Assembly (NCBI RefSeq): GCF_000820845.2
Contig: NZ_CBXV010000008.1
Span: 604,705 to 668,704 of the forward strand
DNA: 64,000 bases
Origin: Pyrinomonas methylaliphatogenes
GTDB taxonomy: Bacteria > Acidobacteriota > Blastocatellia > Pyrinomonadales > Pyrinomonadaceae
Reading direction: 5' to 3'
Part shown: one piece after another, positions 29,808 to 40,057 of the stretch
Layout: every line of letters begins with the position of its first letter
Numbering within the stretch: the first letter of the stretch is position 1
The notes under the pieces: generated by a model
What the model saw: only the letters and a program-made list of their open reading frames with translations
What the model was told of the DNA's origin: nothing
Databases searched by the model: none
Translations under genes and position numbers: made by a program

Positions 29808-30638
29808 ATGTGGAAGAGCAATCTCGTCTTCGTTGGCATCGCTCCCCATCCGCCGATCATGGTCCCTGAGGTCGGAGGAGATCAGATCGCGCAGGTTGAA
29901 AGATCTATCGCGGCCATGCGCGATTTCACCGAGCGCATCATCGGGAACAAGACGGAGACGATCGTCATCGTCTCGCCACACGCGCCGCTCGAACCGGATG
30001 CCTTCGTCTTTTACGCCGATCCACAAGTACAAGGAGATTTCTCCGCTTTCCGTGTGCCGCACGTCGAGGTCCGTGCGCCGCTCGATCGCGAATTGCTCCA
30101 CGCCATCGAAAAGGAGGCCAACCGCGAAGGCTTCCGGCTCATCCCGTTGCGTAACCGCAAGCTCGACCACGGCACAACGGTCCCGCTTTATTTCTTGCAA
30201 CGAAATGGCTGGCGCGGTCGCGTGGTCGCTTTCGGCTATAGCTTCCTTTCCAACCAAGATCACCTGCGCTTCGGCGCCAGCCTCAAACGCGCTGCCGAGA
30301 AGACGGGGCGACGCATCGCCCTGGTTGCCAGCGGCGATCTCAGCCACCGCCTCAAACCCGAAGCGCCCGCTGGCTATAACCCGCAAGCCCATCTCTTCGA
30401 TGAAGAGATCGTCGCCAGCCTACGAGAAGGCGATCTCGAACGCATCGTCCGACTCGACCCCAATCTGCGGATGATCGCTGGCGAATGCGGTTATCGCTCA
30501 ATGATCGTTTCCATCGGCGCAAGCCGCGAACTCCCGCTCAACTGTGAAGTGCTCAGCTACGAAGCCCCTTTCGGCGTCGGTTACATGGTCGCTCAACTAG
30601 CTTCCGCCGCCTCTCAGCAGAATGCACGATCAAACTGA
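29808..30638 (+). CDS. Memo/class III extradiol dioxygenase-like protein (AmmeMemoRadiSam type)
   Basis: A 276-residue cytoplasmic protein of the LigB/Memo superfamily. Possible metal ligands are seen in [15 protein letters not shown] at about 11-25, [13 protein letters not shown] at about 57-69 and [13 protein letters not shown] at about 178. It starts at the ATG of [10 protein letters not shown]; the frame is open further upstream, but the predicted -10 box overlaps that extension. It overlaps the AMMECR1 gene by 17 nt, implying translational coupling. In other bacteria the two domains can be one protein or sit with a radical SAM gene; none is visible here. Biochemical function is unknown. 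Confidence 0.85.
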   Translation: MWKSNLVFVGIAPHPPIMVPEVGGDQIAQVERSIAAMRDFTERIIGNKTETIVIVSPHAPLEPDAFVFYADPQVQGDFSAFRVPHVEVRAPLDRELLHAIEKEANREGFRLIPLRNRKLDHGTTVPLYFLQRNGWRGRVVAFGYSFLSNQDHLRFGASLKRAAEKTGRRIALVASGDLSHRLKPEAPAGYNPQAHLFDEEIVASLREGDLERIVRLDPNLRMIAGECGYRSMIVSIGASRELPLNCEVLSYEAPFGVGYMVAQLASAASQQNARSN

Positions 30639-31176
30639 AGAAAAGGCATTTGTCGAACTGCCGACCTTAGCCCGACGCGCGGTCGAAACCTTCATCTGCG
30701 AAAAGAGGATCATCCCTCCCCCAGTTTGCGGCGAAGGCTCGCCGCTTCGCCAGCGAGCGGCATGTTTCGTCTGCCTCAAAACGCTCGAAGGACATCTGCG
30801 TGGTTGTATCGGGACGGTCGAGCCAACAAAGCAGAACCTCGCCGAAGAGATCATCGCCAACGCAATTAACGCCGCAACTCGCGACCCACGATTCCCTCCC
30901 GTAAAAGCGGATGAGCTGCCCCTTCTGCGATTCTCCGTCGATGTCCTGTCCCCGCCCGAACCTGCCACCCTCGTTGATTTACATCCTAAAATTTATGGCG
31001 TGATCGTCCAGAACACTGCGGGCACTAAAAGAGGGTTGCTGCTACCAGACATCCCGGGAGTGGTAACCGCCGAGCAGCAGCTTCTGATCGCCATGCAGAA
31101 AGCCGAGATCTCGCCCGAGGAGGGGATTCGAATCTTTCGCTTTCGCGTCAGGCGATTCCATGAAGTTATAACCTGA
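30622..31176 (+). CDS. AMMECR1-domain protein (AmmeMemoRadiSam system)
   Basis: A 184-residue AMMECR1-domain protein. The family core is at about 50-85: [20 protein letters not shown], where LRGCIG is the invariant hexapeptide. [20 protein letters not shown] follows, then the beta-rich [26 protein letters not shown]1 proteins have unknown enzymatic function; the conserved Cys suggests chemistry or metal binding. The start overlaps the Memo-like gene by 17 nt in another frame. It is convergent with gyrB, whose terminator lies between them. Confidence 0.9.
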   Translation: MHDQTEEKAFVELPTLARRAVETFICEKRIIPPPVCGEGSPLRQRAACFVCLKTLEGHLRGCIGTVEPTKQNLAEEIIANAINAATRDPRFPPVKADELPLLRFSVDVLSPPEPATLVDLHPKIYGVIVQNTAGTKRGLLLPDIPGVVTAEQQLLIAMQKAEISPEEGIRIFRFRVRRFHEVIT

Positions 31177-31188
31177 TCGCCTCACAAA

Positions 31189-31226
31189 ACAAAAAATCCG
31201 CTGCATACGCGAGAAGCATGCAGCGG
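31189..31226 (-). terminator. rho-independent terminator of the gyrB transcript
   Basis: CCGCTGCAT (31198-31206) and ATGCAGCGG (31218-31226) form a 9-bp stem with an 11-base loop. Minus-strand reading is followed by ATTTTTTGTTTTG. The 31227-31405 stretch before gyrB contains no gene; CACAGGAG and CTCCTGTG there form a weaker, wide inverted repeat. Confidence 0.85.
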
Positions 31227-31405
31227 GCAAGATCCACAGGAGGAAAGGAATATCATTGTGCAATAAGTTCACTCCTGTGTCAAATCGCGCCAGACCTTCC
31301 GCCAGATCGCCTTTCGTCGCAAATGAGCCTCTTCCGTCCGTCGCGCGTTTGGGGATGCGCGGGCGATCCGTTCAGGATCGAAATCCTCTTCAAAGAGAGT
31401 GAGCT

Positions 31406-33859
<2,454 letters not shown>

Positions 33860-35023
33860 TCAACTCAAGGAGCGAAAAACTCCTTCCATTTGCGATGCAG
33901 CGCGCACCCCTTCTGATGAAGACGGCACGATGAGCCCTTCTTTTACTTCATACAGCGCAACCTGTTGATCCGATGAATAGCCTCGAATGAGATCGGCCTT
34001 CGAAGTGGTGATAAAGGTCTGCGTGCGCCCTTCCAAATACTCCAAAAGATGCCCAATGCGCTTTCTGTCAAGCTCAGCATCTATGTCATCAATGAGAAAT
34101 AGTGGGTACTCGCCGCACCATGAATGATACACCGAGAGGGCTGCTAAATCAAGTAAAATCAAGGCGCTACGCTGTTGGCCGGCGCTCCCGTAGGCCCTTA
34201 TATCGCGCCCATCAAAGAGTATCTCCAAATCGTCACGATGAGGGCCAACGAGGGCGCATCCAGCGGCTATCTCAGCCGGCAAACGTAAGTTCAGGCGTTC
34301 AGTTAACAGGAGCCGGTAATCGCTCAAATCACCTTTGCCCTCCAAAGATGAAAGATATCGAATGGTTACCTCTTCGCGGCCAAAGAGCTTCTTTTCAAAC
34401 ACAGCATTTAACCGCTTGACATAATCGATGCGCGCGCAGTGAATCTCGGTGCCGAGTTCAGCCAACTGCTCATTCCAAGGCAAAAGCAGCTCGCGCGCGC
34501 GCTCGACGGCCAGTCTACCTTCCGCGACCTCCTGCAGCAACCGATTCTTCTGCCTGAGGACTTGATTATAATCGGCGAGCGTTTGAATATAGGCGTGATG
34601 GAGCGCTAGAACGCCGCGATCCAAGAAACGACGACGGGCCTCTGGAGCTCCGCGGACGACCTCCAATTCGTCCGCGGTAAAAGCGATGACTTGAAGCTGG
34701 CCTAAATAAGCCGAGGTCTGCTCCTTCTTCCCGTTGACGAAAAGGAGTTTCGAATTCCCTTGTAAGGTGACCTGCAGATCGCGCGAGACCGCTTCGCTTT
34801 GCCGAACACGTCCGCGCACAAAAGCTAAATTGGCACCAAAGCGGATGGTTTCTTGAGGTCGCGAAGTGCGAAAAGACTTACTCGTAGCAAGCAGATATAT
34901 GGCCTCAAGCCAGTTCGTCTTTCCCTGCCCGTTATCGCCATAAATTATGTTGAGGTTCGAATGCCAAAACACTTTGCCGCTCAAATTCCTGAACTGATGA
35001 ACCTCAAGGGATTCGAGCAGCAT
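33860..35023 (-). CDS. recF: DNA replication and repair protein RecF
   Basis: An SMC-like ABC ATPase that loads RecA at gaps. It is 387 residues long. The N-terminus LESLEVHQFRNLSGKVF is typical, and Walker A is IIYGDNGQGKTNWLEAIYLL at about 27-46. The ABC signature region appears as IRAYGSAGQQRSALILLDLA at about 277-296, and Walker B as YPLFLIDDIDAELDRKRIGH at about 309-328. It lies between dnaN and gyrB in the canonical order, transcribed leftwards. Confidence 0.95.
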   Translation of the reverse strand: MLLESLEVHQFRNLSGKVFWHSNLNIIYGDNGQGKTNWLEAIYLLATSKSFRTSRPQETIRFGANLAFVRGRVRQSEAVSRDLQVTLQGNSKLLFVNGKKEQTSAYLGQLQVIAFTADELEVVRGAPEARRRFLDRGVLALHHAYIQTLADYNQVLRQKNRLLQEVAEGRLAVERARELLLPWNEQLAELGTEIHCARIDYVKRLNAVFEKKLFGREEVTIRYLSSLEGKGDLSDYRLLLTERLNLRLPAEIAAGCALVGPHRDDLEILFDGRDIRAYGSAGQQRSALILLDLAALSVYHSWCGEYPLFLIDDIDAELDRKRIGHLLEYLEGRTQTFITTSKADLIRGYSSDQQVALYEVKEGLIVPSSSEGVRAASQMEGVFRSLS

Positions 35024-35168
35024 GCGCTAATTCTACCACATGAACGCCTCCAAATCCCATTTGGAACCTCGCTAAAGACCGCCTCAGAGCAGCCGCTGCT
35101 GCCGCTCGTTTTAGAAGCGTTCCTCAAACATCTAGCGTTAAAGGCGGCAGCCGCAAGCTCGGACAAAG

Positions 35169-36278
35169 CTACAATCGCATCGGCATGACTATATAGCGAT
35201 AATCGAATCCATCTTGCGCTACGGGGCGCAACTGAGCTTGACTGTTCGCATCCTTGAATTCGAAGAGGATCTCTCCCTCTCCCACCACTTGCAGGAAATC
35301 GAGCAGATATTGCGCGTTGAAACCGATTTCGATCTCCTCGCCGTCGTAATCGACATCCACCCTCTCCTCGCTCGATCCCTCTTCAGCCGATTGGGCGCTG
35401 ATCTGCAAGCCATTCGGAGAGAACGCCAGCCGAATGGCTCGCGAGCGGTCATCGGCCATCAACGCGACACGGCGGATCGCTCCGGCAAAGAGGGCACAAT
35501 CAAGGCGCGCCTTCCTGGCGCTCGCGCGCGGCATCACCATCTCGTAATTTGGGAACTGCCCCGCAAGCAAACGTGCGACAAGAAGGCGCGGCCCAATTTC
35601 AAAATGGATGTGGTTCTCGGTCGTCCACAGCTTCAGCGAACCATCGTAAGTGGATGCGAGTCGGGCCAGTTCAGCGAGCGCTTTGCGTGGGATAAGCGCA
35701 TCGATCTCCTTGCCCTGCCCTGGCTCAGCCTTAAGCTCGATAAACGCGAGCCTGTGGCCGTCGGTCGTCACCATCCGAACGAACTCCCGCGTATAGATGA
35801 ATTTCGCGCCGGAGAGCGTGTAGCGCGCCTCTTCCAGCGTGATCGCAAAGATCGTCCGTTCGATCATCGAGCTAAGGTGCGAAGCCGCTATCTCAAGCGG
35901 AGAGGGCGTCCCAACGGAAGGAAGCGCTGGAAAATCGGACGGCGCGGCGCTCGCTAAACGAAAGCGCGCACGCCCCGATCTAAGCTCGACCCAGTTGTTC
36001 GCTTCGCCCCGCAAGTGGACCTCTCCATCGGGAAGCGAACGAACGATATCGAAGAGCTTGCGCGCCGGGATGAGCATCCGCCCTTCCCCGATAATCTCCG
36101 CGCCTGTCTCGCATCGCAACGTGGTGTCGAGATCGGTCGCCAGAAGGCGCACCGTACCGTATTCTGTGGATTCGATCAGAAGGTTCGAAAGAACCGGTAT
36201 CGTGTTGCGCCGCTCGACGACGCCTTGAAGAAATTGAAGCTCTTTCAACAAAGCATCTCTGGCGATTGAAAATTCCAT
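35169..36278 (-). CDS. dnaN: DNA polymerase III subunit beta (sliding clamp)
   Basis: The processivity clamp, 369 residues, three repeated clamp domains. It begins MEFSIARDALLKELQFLQGV and contains VVERRNTIPVLSNLLIESTE at about 20-40 and FAITLEEARYTLSGAKFIYT at about 143-162. It ends with the standard YRYIVMPMRL. GGGAGAG precedes the ATG. A 145-bp gap to recF contains no gene I can support. It is separated from dnaA by the origin region. Confidence 0.97.
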   Translation of the reverse strand: MEFSIARDALLKELQFLQGVVERRNTIPVLSNLLIESTEYGTVRLLATDLDTTLRCETGAEIIGEGRMLIPARKLFDIVRSLPDGEVHLRGEANNWVELRSGRARFRLASAAPSDFPALPSVGTPSPLEIAASHLSSMIERTIFAITLEEARYTLSGAKFIYTREFVRMVTTDGHRLAFIELKAEPGQGKEIDALIPRKALAELARLASTYDGSLKLWTTENHIHFEIGPRLLVARLLAGQFPNYEMVMPRASARKARLDCALFAGAIRRVALMADDRSRAIRLAFSPNGLQISAQSAEEGSSEERVDVDYDGEEIEIGFNAQYLLDFLQVVGEGEILFEFKDANSQAQLRPVAQDGFDYRYIVMPMRL

Positions 36279-36319
36279 AAACTCTCCCTTCTCTTGTCAC
36301 AAAATCAAAATCCGAAACT

Positions 36320-36640
36320 GAGCCTTTTTACTCTTACTGCTAATTTCTACACCCTAAGAGTATATTTAGTAGTAGTAGTAGGGGCTGTGGAAATGTGGAA
36401 AACCCACTTAAGTGATTGAAAATAAAGAACTAGTTTTTCACAACCCCTGTGGAAATTTCTGTGGAAATCTCGATCCCCTGTGGAAAATTTTTCCGTTTTC
36501 CGAAGTTTTCCACAGTTTCCACAGCCCTTTTTTCGCAGGACCTGTGGAAATGTGGAAAACTGAGAGTTAAGTCGTTGATTATAAAAGGTTTGTATTGAAA
36601 CCATACTGTGGAAATCTGAAACCTGCTCAAACCGCTAACT
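36320..36640. other. chromosomal replication origin, unwinding side (oriC)
   Basis: Between dnaA and dnaN there are about ten DnaA-box-like 9-mers of the form TGTGGAAA(A/T) or its complement: 36386, 36394, 36448, 36460, 36479, 36506, 36515, 36543, 36551 and 36607. Next to the first box, after GGGC, stand five TAG triplets in a row (36367-36381), the layout of a DnaA-trio. Then comes an AT-rich tract (about 36320-36366). This fits the basal unwinding element described in Bacillus subtilis. Boxes use TTTTCCACA rather than TTATCCACA. Confidence 0.85.
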
Positions 36641-38120
36641 ATTTGCAAATACTATCGATAATGTCACTAACCACCCTGTGGAAATTTGGATCCTTCTCGA
36701 CGAGAGATTCGATCTTCTCGACGGAGTGAATGACGGTTGTGTGGTGTTTGCCACCGAATTCGCGCCCGATCTCCGGGAAGCTGTGTTTAGTCAGCTTTTT
36801 GCACAGGTACATGGCAATCTGTCGCGGCACGGCGATTTGTCGCGAATTATTTTTGGATTTTAAATCTTCGACGCGCAGTTTGTAGTGTTGAGCCACGGCG
36901 CGTTGGATCTGCTCTATGGTTATCCCTGCGGGACGGTCATCTTCGGCGATGTTGCGAATGGCATCTTGTGCGAGCATGATCGAGATTGGGAGCCCGCGTA
37001 GCGAAGAGATGGCGACAAGACGGACGAGCGATCCCTCTAGTTCGCGTATATTGCTTTTGACCTTGCTGGCGATGAAGAAGGCGACATCGTCCGGGAGTTC
37101 TACGCCATCGAGATCGGCTTTACGTTTCAAAATAGCGACTTTGGTTTCGAGGTCCGGCGGCTCGATATCGGCGATCAACCCCCACTCGAAACGCGAATGG
37201 AGACGCTCCTCAATCATCGGTATGCCGCGCGGCGGACAGTCGGAGGTGATCACGATCTGTTTTTGCGCGTCGTAGAGCGCATTGAAGGTGTGGAAAAACT
37301 CCTCTTGCGTCCGCTCCTTGCCCGCCATGAATTGCACATCGTCCATCAAGAGAACATCGATGAAACGGTATTTCTCGCGAAACGCCTGCACTTTGTCGTA
37401 GCGTATGGCGTTGATCAGTTCGTTCATAAAGCGTTCCGCGGAGATATAAGATAAGCGCAGATGTCGATTGCGCTCGCGTATGAAGTGGCCGATGGCGTGC
37501 ATCAAGTGGGTTTTGCCCAATCCCACGCCACCATAGATGTAGAGCGGGTTGTAGGTTTTACCGGGCGCTTCGGCGACGGCCAGCGCAGCCGCATGCGCGA
37601 ATTGATTGCACGAGCCGACGACGAAAGTTTGGAAAGTATATTTGGGGTTGAGCGATAGTTCCATCGGCTCTATATCGACGAAAGTTGTCGAGCCGGGCAT
37701 CAAACCTTCCGCTTCCGCCGCTTCGAGCAAGGGAAGAAAACTCGTTCCCTTGCCCTTCGGAAGAGGCTGGCCAGATAGGTCCTTGTCCGACGAAAGATCG
37801 AGAGAGTCATCGTTATAGGAAATAAACTCCTCGTTCATTATTCGCTCCGTTTGCTGTTCTTCATCTTCAACCTTCCAGTCGACGTGATAGGAGGCGAGGT
37901 TCAGTTCCTCAAGCGATGCCCGCAAGATATCGGAATAGTTTGAGCTAACCCAGTCCTTGACGACCTGATTGGGGGCGCATAGCCGAAGCACGTGGCGCGC
38001 CTCATCGCACCCTTCGAACCGTATGGGACGGAACCACGTCTCGAAGCTCTGCCGATTCAAACGCCTCTCTATGGCCTGGAGCAGGTCATTCCAAATGCGA
38101 TCTTCGACGGAAGTCCTCAT
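36639..38120 (-). CDS. dnaA: chromosomal replication initiator protein DnaA
   Basis: The AAA+ initiator, 493 residues. Domain I is at 1-85 ([20 protein letters not shown]), then a variable linker to about 155 and the AAA+ core: [20 protein letters not shown] at about 190-210 (Walker A), [20 protein letters not shown] (Walker B), and [20 protein letters not shown] (sensor II region). Domain IV has the DNA-binding helix-turn-helix and the DnaA signature [20 protein letters not shown] near the C-terminus. A strong AGGAGGAGG precedes the ATG. Box clusters lie on both sides, so autoregulation and a bipartite origin are likely. Confidence 0.97.
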   Translation of the reverse strand: MRTSVEDRIWNDLLQAIERRLNRQSFETWFRPIRFEGCDEARHVLRLCAPNQVVKDWVSSNYSDILRASLEELNLASYHVDWKVEDEEQQTERIMNEEFISYNDDSLDLSSDKDLSGQPLPKGKGTSFLPLLEAAEAEGLMPGSTTFVDIEPMELSLNPKYTFQTFVVGSCNQFAHAAALAVAEAPGKTYNPLYIYGGVGLGKTHLMHAIGHFIRERNRHLRLSYISAERFMNELINAIRYDKVQAFREKYRFIDVLLMDDVQFMAGKERTQEEFFHTFNALYDAQKQIVITSDCPPRGIPMIEERLHSRFEWGLIADIEPPDLETKVAILKRKADLDGVELPDDVAFFIASKVKSNIRELEGSLVRLVAISSLRGLPISIMLAQDAIRNIAEDDRPAGITIEQIQRAVAQHYKLRVEDLKSKNNSRQIAVPRQIAMYLCKKLTKHSFPEIGREFGGKHHTTVIHSVEKIESLVEKDPNFHRVVSDIIDSICK

Positions 38121-38244
38121 GGCCTCCTCCTCTCTAGCTGTACTATTTAGTTACATAACCTTCTCAAGCTCTTCCTTTGAATCGCCGGGTAAAAATATTG
38201 CAAGTTCGCTACTTGCCACGCTGTTTGAAAATCTCTCGGAAAAG

Positions 38245-38400
38245 TTTTCCACAAAGTTTTCCACAGGGTTGTGGAAAACTCCGGGAAACTTAAGGTAGAA
38301 CTTTAAGTATTTTGTTTTCAATGGTTTACGGTCTTAGTCTGATCCCAAAACGGCGCGGAGACTACCACAATTCGAAGGAAAACGCAAGGGGTTTTCCACA
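38245..38400. other. second DnaA-box cluster upstream of dnaA
   Basis: TTTTCCACA occurs at 38245, 38257 and 38392, and TGTGGAAAA at 38270, all within 280 bp of the dnaA start. Together with the boxes downstream of dnaA this gives a bipartite origin, or DnaA autoregulation, or both. Confidence 0.75.
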
Positions 38401-38558
38401 AGGTAAGGAGAAAATTTTTTGGCTCCGATAGTTGCGACGTTCCGGGCGACTGAAGATCTGTTGCTAACTGGTTTCGCTGCGGTAGAGAACGATTTTCGAA
38501 CACTGGCTTAAGCTACGCTTTTCGAACAGCCTTGAGGATAAGGGAAGATCCTCGAATT

Positions 38559-38659
38559 CTCGAATTTCCGTTGACCCATTTAATTGGGCTCGCCCGATAG
38601 CTGCCGAATGCGCCGCCGGTCCTGAAAGTCCTCGAATTTCCGTTGACCGCTTAATTGGG
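38559..38659. repeat. spaced direct repeat pair, offset 72
   Basis: Arms 38559-38588 and 38631-38659 share CTCGAATTTCCGTTGACC and TTAATTGGG. They are the first of four unrelated repeat families between the origin boxes and rpmH. Confidence 0.82.
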
Positions 38660-38694
38660 GGAAGCTCGTTGAAATGTGAAAATCCTGAATTTCA

Positions 38695-38793
38695 AGGGGC
38701 TCGTCCCCTAGTGATCAGCAGGGGACCAGATACGCGCATGGCTGGCCTTTTGAGGTTAAATGAGGGCTTGCCCCCTGGGGATCGGCAGGTGAC
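38695..38793. repeat. degenerate spaced direct repeat pair, offset 67
   Basis: Arms 38695-38726 and 38763-38793 match at about 24 of 31 aligned positions (GGGGCTCGTCCCCTAGTGAT against AGGGCTTGCCCCCTGGGGAT). Confidence 0.6.
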
Positions 38794-38818
38794 TTTGGGC
38801 ACTCGCTTTCCACCGCAT

Positions 38819-39040
38819 AGGCGGTTAGCTTGTAGACTTTATCGGCAGCCGCCCCGCGGAATCGACTGTCGAAGTACTTAAGGCGGTTAGCTGCAGACCT
38901 TCTACGCGAATGTCTTCCGCAACTTCTCTCACCGCCTTCGGGGTCGAAATGCTTAGGCGGTTAGCTGTAGACCTTCTACGGCGAGCTTGATGCCCTTCTG
39001 GATCGTGCGTAGCGGTTGCTCAGGCGATTAGCTGTAGACC
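38819..39040. repeat. four-copy spaced repeat, offsets 62, 74 and 67
   Basis: AGGCGGTTAGCTGTAGACC-like units begin at 38819, 38881, 38955 and 39022. Units 2 and 3 share AGACCTTCTACG as well. Spacers between them are unrelated. This is the only array in the window with more than two regularly spaced copies. Confidence 0.82.
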
Positions 39041-39064
39041 CCGATGGCTCGGTTTCAGACGGGC

Positions 39065-39159
39065 CTTCACTGAACTCGAAGAAAGGCATGCTGGCCGAGA
39101 TTCGCGAGGCAAACTCTCGCGCGTTTTCAACTTCACTGAACTCGAACAAAGGCGCGCTG
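39065..39159. repeat. spaced direct repeat pair, offset 66
   Basis: Arms 39065-39093 and 39131-39159 match at 26 of 29, starting CTTCACTGAACTCGAA. They lie about 95 bp upstream of rpmH. Confidence 0.8.
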
Positions 39160-39253
39160 CCATCTTTTGGGCAACGCTTTTCTTGACAGCCAATTTCCAT
39201 AGAAGTTACCCTTTATCCTTTTCGGAAAATCCGCATCGGGAGAATGGTACTCT

Positions 39254-39400
39254 ATGCCAAAACGGACTTTTCAGCCGAACAATCGTCGGCGGGCGAAGAA
39301 GCACGGGTTTCGTCTGCGGATGTCAACGAAGAAAGGGCGCCTAGTTCTGAAGCGGCGACGGGCGAAAGGGCGCAAGCGGCTCACGCCGGAGCACTATTGA
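39254..39400 (+). CDS. rpmH: ribosomal protein L34
   Basis: This 48-residue gene is easily missed because a longer frame overlaps it. It reads [20 protein letters not shown], then [20 protein letters not shown] and KRLTPEHY, the full L34 sequence with its K-R-T-(F/Y)-Q-P-N opening and [12 protein letters not shown] core. GGGAGA lies upstream. It is followed by rnpA, yidD and yidC in the order found next to many bacterial origins. Its stop TGA overlaps the TTG proposed as the rnpA start. The rnpA frame is open through the whole of rpmH. Confidence 0.96.
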   Translation: MPKRTFQPNNRRRAKKHGFRLRMSTKKGRLVLKRRRAKGRKRLTPEHY

Positions 39401-39768
39401 GATTCGATTTACCGCGCTCGATCAGGCTGCGGCGTTCCTCGGAATTTCGTCTAGCTTATACGTTGGGGCGGCGCTACGATGGGCGTTATTTGACGGCCTT
39501 CGTTCGGCGAAATGAGCTCGATCAACATCGCATAGGCGTTACGGCGTCGCGGCGGACAGCCCGCCACGCCGTGCAGCGTAATCGTTTGAAGCGGCTATTG
39601 CGGGAGGCTTTCCGTCTGAGTAGAAGGGAGTTGGAGAGCTTGAAGTTCAGGTATGATTGGGTGCTCAACGCTAACCGTCCGTTGATCGAGGCCAAGGTTT
39701 GGCAACCGCTGGCCGAGTTGCGGCGAATTATCGCGCAAATTGCAGAAGATGAGCGGAAGTCATGCTAG
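39397..39768 (+). CDS. rnpA: ribonuclease P protein component
   Basis: Protein cofactor of RNase P, which trims tRNA 5' ends. The core [20 protein letters not shown] leads to the RNR signature [20 protein letters not shown] at about 53-72. I place the start at TTG 39397, giving 123 residues, the usual size, with the start overlapping the rpmH stop codon. The frame is open back to an ATG at 39244, which would add 51 residues encoded entirely across rpmH in another frame. An arrangement of that kind is known in Thermus. Which start is used cannot be decided from sequence. Confidence 0.9.
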   Translation: MRFDLPRSIRLRRSSEFRLAYTLGRRYDGRYLTAFVRRNELDQHRIGVTASRRTARHAVQRNRLKRLLREAFRLSRRELESLKFRYDWVLNANRPLIEAKVWQPLAELRRIIAQIAEDERKSC

Positions 39769-39830
39769 TTGAACGGGACAAGCGAAACTTTTTGAGGTAG
39801 CATGGAACTAGCGCGCAAAGCGATACAGAC

Positions 39831-40040
39831 GTGAAGACTTTGATGATAGCGCTGCTGGATTTTTACAAGGCGGCCATCTCGCCTCTGCTGCCTCCCGCTT
39901 GCCGTTTTGTGCCGACTTGTTCGGAGTATGCGCGCGAAGCGATCATGCGGTACGGCGTTTGGCGCGGCTCATGGATGAGCGTGCGGCGTCTTTTGCGTTG
40001 CCATCCTTTTGGCGCGGGCGGCTACGATCCTGTCGAATAG
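39831..40040 (+). CDS. yidD: membrane protein insertion efficiency factor YidD
   Basis: A small 69-residue protein that helps YidC-dependent membrane insertion. The hallmarks are [20 protein letters not shown] followed by [12 protein letters not shown] and the ending [18 protein letters not shown], with the three conserved Cys (ACRF, PTCSEY, RCHP). The start is GTG. It lies 17 bp before yidC, in the standard rnpA-yidD-yidC order. Confidence 0.94.
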   Translation: MKTLMIALLDFYKAAISPLLPPACRFVPTCSEYAREAIMRYGVWRGSWMSVRRLLRCHPFGAGGYDPVE

Positions 40041-40057
40041 GCGAACACAAGTTTTTC

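Noticed and set aside
38819-39040. CRISPR array
   Set aside because: Four copies with about 40-bp spacers look superficially right, but the repeats vary between copies, offsets range from 62 to 74, there are no cas genes, and unrelated pairs with the same geometry are found throughout the window.
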